NCBI GenBank assembly: GCA_963978545.1
Contig: OZ021731.1
Coordinates: 55,849,242 to 55,913,241, forward strand
Reading direction: 5' to 3'
From: Linyphia triangularis
Lineage: Eukaryota; Arthropoda; Arachnida; Araneae; Linyphiidae
DNA length: 64,000 nucleotides
In this document: positions 13,301-23,800 of the stretch, piece after piece
How the letters are laid out: the number at the start of each line of letters is the position of its first letter
Numbering within the stretch: position 1 is the first letter of the stretch
The notes under the pieces: model-generated
Databases searched by the model: none
What the model was told of the DNA's origin: nothing
The model's input: only the letters and a program-made list of their open reading frames with translations
Made by a program: the position numbers and the translations under genes

Positions 13301-14519
13301 TTTACAGTATGTACTTGTAAATACAAAGTTACAGGAATTGTTTCACCACTCAATTTATAGGATTTGTTCTTTTACTCTTTTTTCAGTTAATAAAGCTTAT
13401 AAATCTATGGTGGCAGAAAAAAAGAAAACGCCCTATAAAAGACGACGTAGGGTAAGTAATGTTTGCTGCATCTATTTAAAAAATTTTATGATATAAAAAA
13501 TATTATTATAGACACTTCTTCATCCCTCTAATTGCATTATTCAGTCCCTTAGCACGATGATCTTCAGAACTTCAAAGTTTGCATAGTTATTATCTTGTTT
13601 CTGCTAAATTAAATCTTTGGTCCCAACGAACGATCCATACAACAGTCCTCATAACTAATTAGTATCTGTATTTAATAAGTATAATTGATAAAATTGATTT
13701 AACTTTTTTATCGTCTCATTTGAAAAAAATTGTATACCTGTATTGTGAGAAAACTACCATTGTGAGAAAACTAAATAAACACACATTTTACTTTATATTT
13801 AATAAAACCTCATAAAATACAAGTTAAAAGGACTGTATCCTTTTCTTTTTCTGTCTTTGTGTTGAAAAGTATTTTTCAAGCAACAACTTTTAATTTTCAT
13901 CTAGAATTAAAATAAACTTTTAAATATATAATATTGTATAAAAATAGCTTGTAAATATTTAAAGTTTCTAACTACTGTCATTTTTTTTTCTTTTCCTGTA
14001 TTCCTAGAGACTTTTCTTTTTGATTGCAAACAGCATATAAATTAAGAATTGGTTTGAGTTCTGTTCACTTAGTAACCAGTACTGGATTATCAATGTGATT
14101 TAGAAAATATTTTATTCTATAATTATTTAAATCTAATTTTTTAATTTTTTTTCTCAGTCCGCATCAAAAGCTCAAGTTTCTTCTGGCTCAAATGGTTAGT
14201 ATTAAAACTTGAATTCCTGTGAAAATTTAAGTTCATATCTTTTCAATTAAATCAAATAAAAAAATTATTTTTTAAAGTCTTACTAATTATTATTATTATA
14301 AATCTTCAGAAAAAATTGCATTTTTTAAAACTTAATTATGATCAACGGAACTATATCTTTTAATTTATGATCTTTTTTTATTTCTCTCATATATTGCATG
14401 AAACGTTGGGATTTAATCATTGTATTTATATATCTATATACTTTTTTTTAGATTCAGGTGAAACTGATACACTGCCAAAAAGAAAAAGAAAACCAAATTC
14501 AAGATATACTTCAAAATAA
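1398..14519 (+). CDS. BOD1/Shg1-domain-like nuclear protein, paralogue A (254 aa, 7 exons)
   Basis: Exons: 1398-1523, 3829-3935, 7183-7409, 11232-11366, 13387-13451, 14158-14194, 14452-14519. All have GT/AG borders, and phases run 0,2,1,1,0,1. The sum is 765 nt with one TAA. Residues about 14-120 align with the Shg1/BOD1 helical region of the downstream paralogue; the first exons of both are exactly 126 nt. Residues 154-173 form an acidic serine patch (EDSFDSVSSVHTSELSSW). Residues 202-220 are basic (EKKKTPYKRRRR), and 242-251 read KRKRKPNSRY, a likely nuclear localisation signal, three residues before the end. In the family, BOD1 and BOD1L act at kinetochores through PP2A-B56 and in SET1/COMPASS complexes (yeast Shg1). 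That role is inferred for this diverged copy. It lacks the AT-hook exon of paralogue B. Its Shg1 region is less typical than B's, so it could be specialised. Confidence 0.78.
1890..2055 (-). repeat. tRNA-derived SINE-like sequence in intron 1 of paralogue A
   Basis: On the minus strand a good Pol III B box, GGTTCGATTC (1971-1980), lies about 45 bp downstream of an A-box-like TAGCATAACAGCTTTGG (2022-2038). The spacing is tRNA-like, but the arms do not close into a functional cloverleaf. The following DNA (1890-1940) contains the short inverted motif TCGCCAA/TTGGCGA, which also occurs in the palindrome at 31171. A genuine tRNA gene is unlikely. Confidence 0.45.
2515..3085 (-). pseudogene. Merlin/ISXO2-like DNA transposase, N-terminal relic
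   Basis: Read on the minus strand, one frame with two internal stops between the halves carries a zinc-ribbon start (FFICPKCNE). It continues with YGYQWVCQKD, CRKGTWFSNS and YLSISQVL. The order CP.C ... W.C ... RKGTWF..S.LS is the N-terminal signature of IS1595/ISXO2-type transposases, known in animals as Merlin. The DDE core, expected at lower coordinates, is not recognisable. Loosely similar direct sequences flank it (about 2381-2415 and 3043-3082). It is dead by stops and truncation. Assignment rests on motif order only. Confidence 0.5.
3936..4349 (+). other. Intron 2 of paralogue A, unremarkable start
   Basis: AT-rich intron sequence after the exon 2 donor. I see no conserved coding, RNA or repeat signal in it. 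Confidence 0.6.
4350..5878. mobile_element. Element with long (about 160-bp) inverted ends and a Helitron-like protein scrap inside
   Basis: Bases 4350-4510 reappear inverted at about 5690-5878. Shared blocks include GATGTTTCTTTTT, ATGTAAAAGATATA, CAAATTTCAAG and TTTAGAGGTTG. The inside is about 1.2 kb. The clear duplication of two diverged arms indicates an inverted-repeat DNA transposon or an inverted segmental insertion. No target-site duplication could be fixed. Superfamily unknown. Confidence 0.5.
4700..4957 (-). pseudogene. Helitron-type N-terminal repeat-motif fragment
   Basis: From an ATG at 4957 the minus strand reads MPPKRMNINVKYRSSAAKRV, then RESPLQK, an in-frame stop, HRLENDRARYYKMNKN and further on EADHQQQLIRRNSES. 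The repeated R(E/L)xxxxxxxRLExDRxR pattern is typical of the arginine-rich region before the helicase-like part of arthropod Helitron proteins. Only about 85 codons remain and a TAA follows. It lies inside the inverted-end element 4350-5878. The call is tentative. Confidence 0.4.
5879..6621 (+). other. Intron 2 of paralogue A, no recognised element
   Basis: Contains overlapping 60-116-codon chance frames, whose predicted proteins match no family I know and have low-complexity composition. GC rises locally at 6100-6200 without a coding signature. Confidence 0.5.
6622..7140 (+). repeat. Interspersed repeat with CAGGGGT-type left end, copy 1
   Basis: Starts ACAGGGGTAGC and contains CCCTAAAATTGTATTTAAATT, CTCTGGAGAAGAAAATC and repeated GGAATTATCCCTAAAAT blocks. 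The same order recurs at 45914-46550 and 62131-62595. These three copies define a family of about 0.5 kb. Copy 3 ends in a sequence inverted relative to the start, which suggests a non-autonomous DNA transposon. No target duplication was resolved here. Confidence 0.55.
7647..8642 (+). mobile_element. 996-bp inverted-repeat element, CATGGTTCGTA ends, 5-bp target duplication
   Basis: Left end CATGGTTCGTAT, right end TACGAACCATG, flanked by TTATA on both sides (7642-7646 and 8643-8647). Just inside the ends are GTGCTTGAAAA (left) and CTTGAAAAGTCCTTGGAA (right). These resemble the internal motifs of the CAGGGTTCCC family at 20493, 50027, 51204, 54035 and 57244, which also has 5-bp duplications. 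The interior has no intact transposase. It lies in intron 3 of paralogue A. Confidence 0.7.
8815..9384 (+). pseudogene. mariner-type transposase relic, internally deleted
   Basis: The frame opens MEKREFCVLIKCHILLGK, like the N-terminus of mariner transposases (MEKxEFRVLIKHxFLxGK). It then jumps to the catalytic region: VLFHYNNVLVHSPTIATAKL (normally DNAPAH; the Asp is now Asn). After a frameshift it reads PYSSNIIPCEIFLFPNMKKW, then GGQRFPSDSEIISATNFYFE, then YHWQRCI after a stop. It ends in ...CCTCGTAA, like a mariner terminal repeat. The central third is missing, with stops and shifts, so it cannot be active. Confidence 0.75.
9800..10472 (+). mobile_element. Non-autonomous hAT element (CAGTGGC ends, 8-bp duplication)
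   Basis: Left end CAGTGGCAGCCTGTG, right end CACGAGCCGCCACTG (inverse CAGTGGCGGCTCGTG). The flanks AATAATAG (9792-9799) and AATAATAA (10473-10480) form an 8-bp target duplication with one mismatch. End sequence and duplication length fit hAT. The interior holds a 64-codon frame starting at 10209 that matches nothing I recognise. Confidence 0.75.
11924..13400 (+). repeat. Diverged tandem duplication inside intron 4, including a ghost of the exon 5 acceptor
   Basis: About 11924-12440 is repeated at about 12456-13400. Matching blocks include TGATTATTTTGCT, CACTCCC(T/C)GTGTGACTT, CATCCAGATGTTGCT and GTACTTGTAAATACAAA. The second copy carries about 426 extra bases around 12625-13050. Its end is the real acceptor TTTTTTCAG followed by exon 5 (TTAATAAAGC, 13387 on). 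The first copy ends with a matching pyrimidine tract and TTAG followed by TTAAATAAATAG (about 12425-12440), a decayed exon start. Confidence 0.65.
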
Positions 14520-14640
14520 TAAACATTTTACTATTATTGTTTTGTACCATACAAACTTCAAAAAATGTATTGTAAAAATAAATTTGTATTCTACAAAAAA
14601 CTATTAACATTTCAGATGCAGGCTGTACCATTAGTATTTA
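14520..14640 (+). terminator. 3' untranslated region and AATAAA signal of paralogue A
   Basis: AATAAA at 14577-14582 lies 58 bp after the TAA stop (14517-14519), and TTTGTATTC-type T-rich DNA follows. This is the expected position for cleavage and polyadenylation. Confidence 0.6.
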
Positions 14641-17600
14641 TTATTTTCTTTGAGTATAAGCTGTTCCAAGTTTTGTACCTGCTGACATGGTACAGTTGCG
14701 CAGAAACATGGATTTCAGCTTTTTGAACCGAAATTTAGATCATTCTTGAGAACAGTACAAATCTGTATTAAAATTTCAGGGGGGCAGAGAATTATGTACT
14801 TTGAAAGACTGACATCTATGGAACCAGCGTACGCTCAAACAGACTTTCCTAAACCTCTAATGTAATGAGCGCTTTTACTTCAGCTTCCTCTTATGTAATA
14901 GCCTCTATCACAATTATTTACGTTAGTATGTGATGATCATTTCTGCTAATCCAATAGCATACTATTTACCAGAAAATGACACAATTGCTGTTCTTAAAAT
15001 GATTTCAATAGAAAAAGCAAGTCCAAAATGGAAAAGTGGGTTTTAATTATTCAGAATCTAGCCTGTACATAACATTAAAAAAATTTACGTGACAGTCTGC
15101 AAACTGGCAGAATCTGAACGTTATTGACAGCTACGGCTTATTGCCAGTTCGGTGTTCTCGTGTCTGAGACATAATGAAAAAATTAAACATAGTGCTGTAC
15201 ATAAGTAGAAAAAAACCTTTATTTTCAAAAGTAAAATTGTTTTTATTAAACAAAGTTTCAAATTGTAATTTGAAGTATAATTGATGCTTGGTTTAGCTTG
15301 ACAAACAATTTTACAACTTTAGCTAAATATTTAAAAGTTAAAGTAATTTTTTTTGTATTTGATCAATTTTTTATACTTAAGAAAATATTTATCAACGTAT
15401 TGCTCTCACAAAAAGTTGAATAATTCATTATTTTTTTTTAATAATGTATAGCTTAAATATATAAGGAAATTTTGTAAACTCAAATCATTTATTGCTTAAG
15501 CTATCATTAAACTAAGAAATATTTATGTCATTTAGCCTTTAACGTGTGTGCTGTCCTCTAAAATTTTTTGGTTTTTATTGCTTTTCTTCCGATTTTTTAT
15601 TGAAGTAATGCTATGATGTAGTGTGTTCCCAAGTTTACTTATCTACAATGCCAAATGACATTTATAAATATTTCTTCTTTGCTATATGTATTGAGCAATG
15701 TCATTGTAATGGTAGAAATACATTCTTGGTTTGTATTGCATACAGAAAATTGGTATTTAATTATTTTTCTTTCAGTAATGATTAAGTGGTTCGATTAATC
15801 ACTTTCCAGTTTTACCCAAAAACCTCTCTGAGATCACTGACAGTAAATTTTTATCGTTTCTACTGCTGCTAAGGCAACATGTTTTTTTTTACATAGCTAA
15901 AATGATCTGCCCATGGTTTTACAAATTATACTTTAGAAGGTTTCTAACAATTAGTGCTAGTAAATTTAGTGTGAAGGTACTACATTTTTTTTTTCTTTGG
16001 TGGTTTCTTTTTGCTACTTTCTCTTGAAAAAATTTATTTTTTTCATTTTTTGAATGACTAATTCAAATTAGTATTATGTAAACATAAAATGAAACAACAT
16101 TACTTTTGTTCTGATTGTGATTTAAGATTATCCTGTTTACAAATACCTTATGAAAGCTTACCTTTGAATAAGTAAAACTTTTTTTTGTATCTCCTTTTCT
16201 TATATATATATATATAAAAAAAACATTGACATGCACACTTTTTAGTACAGTAAAAGAACTCTTTGGATTCCACCTCAGTCCTCCTTAGAAAGCCATAAAA
16301 GGAGTAATTTTAAATCCTAATGATGTTCCACATTGTTTGAAATGAAAGTTTCTAAACACACAGTATTATAAAATCGACTCTGCCTCTAAAGGATGCTTTC
16401 CATGTGATTCATATTATCTGAAATTAAACAATTAAGGACTAGAAATGGTAAACGACCTAAGGAAAGCTGAAAAATGAAAAACACTTGCATCTAGTACTTA
16501 AGGCTATGATTAAGTATCAGATTGAATTTTAATTATTGCTACTGAAGTTCTCACTTTGGGTGTTCTCCACTTTGTTCAGCTTGGTCTTTAAGAAATTTTT
16601 CCGTAAACAAAAAGATTTTCAATTTTTTTTGGTACTTGGGTCGTTTTCCATTTCTAAACTTCAATTTTCAAACATCCCCTCCCTCTTCTAGGATTTTTTT
16701 GTTTTTATATAAACCACTTCTCAATTAATACTATCCCCTTTTCTTTCTTTTTTTCGATAAACAAGAAAATTGAATTTGACAAAGTAAGTTGAATTAACCT
16801 TGCCAAAGTAGCCAAGATTGAAAACCGAGAAGTTTTTTTTTATAACTAAATTTTTTTAAAAGTTAATTAAAACAAAGTAATTAACATTTTGACTGTTGGA
16901 GGCAAAATTAAAGGTTTAATACTTTAAAATCTTAGATTTTTCCAGTAGTTAGTTGCTGTAGCCAGACAGACAATCTTTCTTTTGTTATTATAGATAAGCA
17001 AATGACCATAGTTCTCTTTGCCTAATGTTTTAAAGATAGTTGATCATAGCGGAAGGTTGTATGGGTAACTATATATTGAATCTGTTTATTAATTTCATAA
17101 AATAGCAAAATATTAAATAATTTAATGCAAATGAAATATTTTTAATTCGTTTTTCAGCATTACTTGGTTATTATTAATACATTTCACAATTACCTCTGTT
17201 AGCTCAATTCAGCTTTTATTGTATTTTTACTTACGATAATTTAGTCCCAAAAAGCAAAATTGTTAACCATAGGAATTATTCAAATTGACAAAATATTTTT
17301 TTCATGGTTCAATGTTCTCTTGCATATATGTTTTATATTCATTTTCTTTCATGCATTTTGTAGCATATCCATCAGGGTATATATTTGTGTAAATGATTTC
17401 TAAATTTATGACAGCCCCCATAAAATAAAGTTTCTATGGTATATATTATTAAGACTGATGATTATTCTTTTTTTTTTTTTTTTTAATAATCTGCAGTGGC
17501 CGTTATGAAGCACAATACTGATATCTTGCAAAAAATTGTGAAAATCTTAGAATAAGGTATACAATTAAAAAAAGTTATTTGAATTTTTTTTATCTTAAAT

Positions 17601-17733
17601 CTTTTTTGAAGTCAAAGTTATTGTAGATTTGTCATACTAGCCCTTTGCAATAATTCAAATATAAATTGTTAAAAGCTAAATTTTATCCCACAATGAATAT
17701 CTATTTATAAATTTTCGAAAAAATATTAAAAGA
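14641..17733. other. Intergenic DNA without recognised genes
   Basis: AT-rich, with a short (TA)n run near 16200 and T-runs near 17468. Both strands were read in all frames, and nothing beyond short chance frames was seen. Confidence 0.55.
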
Positions 17734-17869
17734 CTAGCTGCGTTGCTGAGACCCAGCTTTTGGAGCTTCACTACTATGCTTGCTTCATTGCTATGCAAAA
17801 CCAAGCTCGTTTTACTTGCTAAAAGTTTCTTTGTAACAAACACTGCTCCCTGCAAATTTTCATTGCTAT

Positions 17870-18062
17870 ACAAACACAGCTGGCTTCGCTCGTTCATTAA
17901 TACATAAGCACAGGCTCACTTCACTCGTTGAAAGTTTCAGTGTTATGCAAGCACAAACTCGCTTTGCTCGATGGAAGGTTCATTGCTGCACAAGCATGGG
18001 CTTGCTTCGCTCACTGAAAGGTTCATTACTGAGTAAGCATAAGCTAGCTTCACTCGCAAAAA
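17870..18062. repeat. 43-bp minisatellite inside the Helitron-like element
   Basis: Units of 43 bp begin near 17912, 17955, 17998 and 18041, with a shorter unit before them. Each unit contains (G/A)CTTGCTTCGCTCA-like and TTCATTGCT-like cores. Minus-strand open frames of 62 and 73 codons here are by-products of the repeat: 43 is not a multiple of three, so no repeated peptide is encoded. Confidence 0.7.
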
Positions 18063-18186
18063 ATTAATTACAACGTAAATCTTTATTATCAGAACCCCCT
18101 CCCTATCGAAAAACAAAACAATTTTCGCCATTAATACAATACAACACCCCTTTGAAAATATTTTGACATGTGTTTGTGAAAAGCAA

Positions 18187-18640
18187 AATTAGAAGGCCAA
18201 AACTACTTATGTTGTAATTTTCAGAACTCTAGGCCTATTAGAATTCCCTTTTTGTAAAAATATTAATTGAAAAACAAATTAAAATGTTAGCATTCTGTTA
18301 GTCAAAAGTCAAATTAAAAGGTCAAAACTATTTATAGTGAAAATTTCAGAACTGTAGCCCTTTTAGGAATCGTTTTGTAAAATATTTGTTAATTAAAAAA
18401 ACTAATAAAAATTTTAAAATTCTGTTTGTCATAAGTCCAATTAGAGGGCCAAAATTACTTATGTTGGAAATTTCAGAACTGTACCTCTATTTGAAATCCC
18501 TTGGTAAAAAATTTTTTTAATTAATTGAAAAAGAACTAATTAAAATTTTAACATTCTATTCGTCAAAGGTATAATTAGAAAGTCAAAACTACTTGTGTTG
18601 AAAATTTCAGAGCCCTAAGCCTATTTTAAGTAGCCTTCTA
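18187..18640. repeat. Four tandem units of 125-134 bp
   Basis: Each unit starts AATTAGAAGGCCAAAACTAC or close to it and contains TTTCAGAACT. Starts are at 18187, 18312, 18439 and 18573. They form the 5' half of the Helitron-like element. Confidence 0.65.
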
Positions 18641-18678
18641 TAGATACACAGACAAACTGTTTGTTTTATTATCAAAGA

Positions 18679-20492
18679 TTGAACAAACAAAATAAATGGT
18701 TCTATGAAACTTAAGATGAATTAATTATATGACACAAGAAGGTGAAAACAAAATGATTGTGAAAATTTGATTCCTTGCTCTTGAAGAATTTATAATTTGA
18801 ATGTAAAACTCGTCATCGCTGCAGAAAATCTACTCTAGTATGAAAGCGATGCAATTAAAATCATTGAATCCATGTTATTTCTATCTGAATTATTCATAAT
18901 TATTGAGAAATACTCGTATGATATTTAAGTAACTCTACCATTTACTTATAATAGACTACATCAAAAAAAAAAGTAATAGAAATATATATAAAACAAAATA
19001 TAAAATCACACAAGTACCTGGGGGTTATACAGTTGCATGGTATGTGACAGAATGTAAAATGATTTGCAACCTTTTTTATCATAAAATTTAAATGTGCCTT
19101 GTTTAAATGGCTTTATAATTTTTTTAATTAAATTTGCTGAACAACTAATATAGGGCCAGTGTAAAGTTGTAAAACACTTCCATAAGTTAATTTATGATGG
19201 TTCTGTTGTATAAGGTATAAAACATTTTACAAAGTAAAAAATTTCATTTACTACTATGGATGGAAAAGTACAATAAAATTAATGGAATACGAAATTCGAC
19301 CATAACATCATAGTCTGAGAGATGACTGCATGTGTAGGTACCTCAATGAACATTATTCTGAATTTTTTATAGAATGTAAAGAAAAGTTAGTAGATCATGA
19401 ATCCACTGGTCTGCCAAGGCAAATATGGCTACAACTATTCGAAAATCGACTTAAAACTAATTGAACTAAATCCAATTGCCAAATATGTCATAACTTGCCA
19501 AATAACAAAAGCATTCTTTTTTTTTTATCTGGTAACCCACTGCTCTTTAATTTTTAATTTTATTAATTTTGTTCTATTTACAAAAAAAGCTGAATTTGCT
19601 GAAAATTGGACAATATTTAGATGTGATGGGCCACAACCTTGAATTTTAAGAATTGTGTATATTAATCTGACAGTGTTCAGCAAAACTCAAAATGGAATAT
19701 TTTTGAAAAAAGTTTTTTTATTATTTATGAAGTACAATTTTAGTGAAGTTTGTATGCCTGTTTACCCTGTAATTTCATCAGCAATCACTAATAACTTTCC
19801 ATAATTAAGTTGTTTTTTTTTTACGTCTAGAATTATTTTTCTTCTATACTGTCTTTGTTCTTCATCATTAGTGTGCAGTTTGACATATTCGGTCTTGGGA
19901 GGCAACACCTTTTTCTGTCACATTGTTCATTTTTCTGTAATGCCCCTACTTCAACTCCTTTTTCTGTTGCACATTGTTCGTAACTTTAATACTCCTGCCT
20001 CAACTCCTTTTTCAGTTCCATTATTAATTACTTAAATACCCTGTTCATAACTTTTATCATACCTTTCCTTTGGGTTGATGATAAGAAAATGTTTTCCAAT
20101 GCCCATTACATCAACCTCAGAGAATTTAAAGAAACAACTGTTCTAATCTTTACTTGGGGTTAGCATTTGCAATGAATGTTGCTTTCTTTGCAACATTTTC
20201 TTATTCTGGACTTGCATTAGAAAGCTCAGCAACAATTTTGTTTTTATACAGGCATTTCCATAAAAAAAACAAGTTTCTCTTCGAAATACCAAAGGAGGAT
20301 AAAGGCATTGCAACATTAGAAATGCCCTCATTGACGTTCTTCTAATCTTTAACTTCAGTGTAGTTAAGTCATTGTTCGGAGCATGAGTTGAAAGAGAGGC
20401 AAGAAACCACATTTCCAAATAGACGCAGGATATAACAAATACAAGAACTTGTACTCCTTTTATTCCCTACTCCATTTTTCCCAATATTATGA
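18679..20492. other. Intergenic DNA, nothing recognised
   Basis: AT-rich, with a chance 81-codon frame at 19397. At about 19900-20040 CTCCTTTTTCTGTT-like motifs recur loosely. No gene or complete element is seen. Confidence 0.5.
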
Positions 20493-20880
20493 CAGGATTC
20501 CCACTCATATCACAGAATGAAAATATATGTCTTTTAAGGATCTAAATAATGTTTTTAAGGACCTTTGCAAATTTGCTCTCGGACATATCATGCCTATACA
20601 TAAATTTTTAATAAAGTATATTCTACCAAAAAAGTTACAAATTGGTGCATGCGTAATACAAATATGTCAGAGAATTCCGATATGGTCCGGATAAGTGGCG
20701 GTCACGCGGACCTAGAAGGTCTGAGTGATATTTTTATAAATTTTTCAGTTGGGCAAACCACATTACAAAAATTTAGGACCTCAAAGCATTTTAGTGACTT
20801 TTAAGAACCCCTAAGCATTTTCAAGGCCTTGAAAACAAGTTAAAAAGTATTACGCACTTTTAATGACCGTGGGAACCCTG
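20493..20880 (+). mobile_element. CAGGGTTCCC-family inverted-repeat element, copy A
   Basis: Starts CAGGATTCCCACTC and ends CCGTGGGAACCCTG; TATGA is on both sides (20488-20492, 20881-20885). The interior shares TTTTAAGGACCTTTG, AAGTGGCGGTCACGC and TTTTCAAGGCCTTGAAAACA with copy B. The 388-bp element has no coding capacity. Confidence 0.8.
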
Positions 20881-20885
20881 TATGA

Positions 20886-23800
20886 TTATTGGTTAGGGTT
20901 ATGAGAGTAATGATATGGAAGTTGAATTCTTGGATGTAACGCAGAATAAATATTATGTAAGGGATTATATTTAGTGGGATTTCATCGATTGACAATACTT
21001 TTAGCGAGATTTGTTTTCGTAATACACTTTTAAAAACAAATTTGAATTTTCATACATAATGTACATTTTATTTTCTTGCACTCATAGAAAGTTGCCTGCA
21101 ACATTGCAATGACAAAGTTCCATTGTCATATATTACAAATCAGCGTCAGTCACTATGCGGGCCGGGTTTGGCCCGCCACAGATTTTTCTGTGGCCCTCCA
21201 GCACCACAGAAGATATTAAAAAAAAATCTTGGTGTGGACCTTTTGTTTTACACATAATTGTAATTTACCAGAAGTAATACGTGTTAACTATGCAGAACAG
21301 AGTTCTCCACTACAAAAGTATATGAAGAAGCTTTCAGCAAGGTGGTTTTCATCAAGAATAAATTATGGAATAATTGATTCTAATTTGGATAATTTATTAA
21401 TTTTATTGCAACAAATATTCCGAAAGACATCGACTCCATCATAAAATTAACTGAACTATTTCCACCGCCATCGTCTCACAATTGGTATCGACTAAAACGG
21501 GGTAATCTGAAAGTTCAGTACAAATACTTTTATTGAAAGTTCAATTATGTTGAAACAATAGATTAATTTCTTTTTTAGTGTTTTATTTACTAATAATGAA
21601 AACTATTATTTTTTATTTATTTGAAAAAAATTCAAACATAAATTGTAATTTTATTAAAATACATTTTTTCCCCAGTTTTCTGAAATTCTATGTATTGCTA
21701 AATCGATAATAATTAAAGATACATATTTTGGTGTATTATTCAGACTCAAATGCTGAGGGTGCAAAACCTACACAAGACATAGAAATGTATCAACATCAGT
21801 TAAAAGAAAAGTTAGGGTATTTATTGTTAGGGTTTCTTCTATGTGCCATGGGGAAAGATAGAAAAGAAACTAGAAGATAATCTAGTACAAGATAAAAGAA
21901 TGGCAAACTGTAATTTAAATTACTTCTCGTCAATTGACTTAAAAAATAGTCATGGGAGTGCCATGATTATCTGCAGGGAAGTGCAGATCACAAACAGGTA
22001 AATGCAAAGTGGCTAAATTTTCTGTTTAAATCTTGATTCTTCAAAAATATTTGAAATTTCAACTGAAATATTAATTATTAGTTTTGCATTAATTTTCTAT
22101 TCAAATTAATAATTTAAAACCCATTTTATACTTCTTTTGCCCTTTAAATTCTATAACTTTTATTTTTATTTTTACCTTTCTTATCTCAAAGAGAGGTGGG
22201 AGGGATTAAAGTTTTTACCTCTTTTACTGTCCCTGATGGTGGTACCCATGAATGTAATTCATAACTATAATTGCAGGTGGTTTGTAAGAGGAATTTTCTA
22301 AAGCAAGAGCTATGCTGTGATTTAACAGCATTAAATCAGTACTTGTGTGAAGGATGAAGAAGGTGGGGACAACCTGGCCCACATTTGCATCTTAAATGGG
22401 TGAATATACCTTGAAATCTTCCATCTAGGCAAAAAGACATTTGTCACCAACACTATCGAAAATGTACTCACTTTGAAGTGAGATTGCATAATGTTACTGA
22501 GGAACGTTCACAAAACTTCTGGCCTGTCTCCCCCTCTGAGTAGGATACTGCTGCTTGAATAATTCTGCGAATTTTATGTATGTACTAACACTGGGAAGAA
22601 TGTTGCAGTATAGTATTTAAAAAACATCAGTCTGGCATGGAAAAAACTTTGTTGTTGATGAAACATTTTAAAGCTCTGCAACAATGCAGAGTATTTAAAA
22701 GATTTTGCTGAATGTACTAATGAGTTAGACGATATGTTATTGATTAATAATTAAGTCAGAGAGAGTTCTCAATGGGTTGAAAATTGGCTCTAGTTGTACT
22801 CTTTATATTAAAAAGATTAAAATAGTAAATCAGTGAATTATTGTCCAGTTTTTGTTAAACAACTTTCTTTCAAATTACTGACAATACTGCATTTAAATGT
22901 GCAAAACAAATTTCAAGTTAACTTATTTAAGATCAACCAAGCAAATCACAAGACTTAAAAATAAGAAAAATTTATATTTGTATGGCTTAATGTTAAAAAA
23001 ATATATATAAATTTATCTTAAACAACGTTGAAACAAAATTATTAACTTAAAATTTACTTGATTTGTTTTAAACTATAAAAATTAAACAAAAAAAGGCCCT
23101 TTTATGTTATTAATTTTGCCAAACTTATAATAAATTCAAATTTTGAATTGAACTACAAATATTTAATACTTTTTTACTGTGTAAAGAATATTTAGCGGGC
23201 AATTCTCTGCTTTATGCATGGGACATTTTGGCTCTTTTTTTACTCATACTCATAAACAGAAAATAATTTTAAAATTACAATGAATCTAGTAGTTAAGAGT
23301 CTTGTTTTATATAATATTAGTTTGTTGCAAAGTTACATGAAAAAATAATTATTTTAAGGGGGTCAAATATGTATCTTACAACACTGACACACAGGACTTG
23401 TCAAATTGAAAGAAAAAATGCTTAAGTCTTAAAAATAATAAATTCAAATAGGAATTAACATTGGCTGGGATTAAGTGCAAAAAGTGAGGGACAATAGTTT
23501 GATAAAATCCTCATATAAAACAACAAAAGTTAAAAGAAAAAGTGAAGGAACTGCCCCTCTCTTTAATTGCTACCATTGATTATTAACATCAAAGTACAGC
23601 TGATTAATCATTTGTTATTTGCCAAGGAATGTTAATATTCAGTACATTCAATTGGTCCAAAATCTTAATTTGCTACTGTTTGGCAAACCTAATTTTTTTC
23701 AGATAAGAATGGGTCAGATTTGGCAACTGTTTTTAGAAGTTATTACACTGCATTGTTTACAAATAAATATTAATAATCGTTCAAATACTATGAGATATTA

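Larger units (their letters stand above)
17734..18678 (-). mobile_element. Non-autonomous Helitron-like element with two internal tandem arrays
   Basis: On the minus strand the element starts A|TCTTTGATAATAAAACAAAC with GTTTGTCTGTGTATCTATAG following, a common Helitron 5' style. It ends AGCAACGCAGCTAG|T (plus-strand 17734-17737 is CTAG). There is no target duplication. Inside are a 43-bp minisatellite (about 17870-18062, cores such as GCTTGCTTCGCTCACTGAAA) and four units of about 127 bp (18187, 18312, 18439, 18573). A second, 5'-truncated copy sits at 52730-52933 in the opposite orientation with the same CTAG|T end. Confidence 0.6.

Noticed and set aside
17676..18131. Two minus-strand frames with SEAS..LCSNE-like repeats
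   Set aside because: They arise from the 43-bp minisatellite, whose unit is not a multiple of three, so the peptide repeat breaks each unit.
18187..18640. CRISPR-like repeat array
   Set aside because: Units are tandem and 125-134 bp, with no unique spacers, in eukaryotic DNA; they belong to the Helitron-like element.
21743..21816. Possible exon (ATTATTCAG followed by open codons for SNAEGAKPTQDIEMYQHQLK)
   Set aside because: It has an acceptor-like start, but no donor gives a phase compatible with the exon-like block at 27452, and there is no similarity to either BOD1-like gene.
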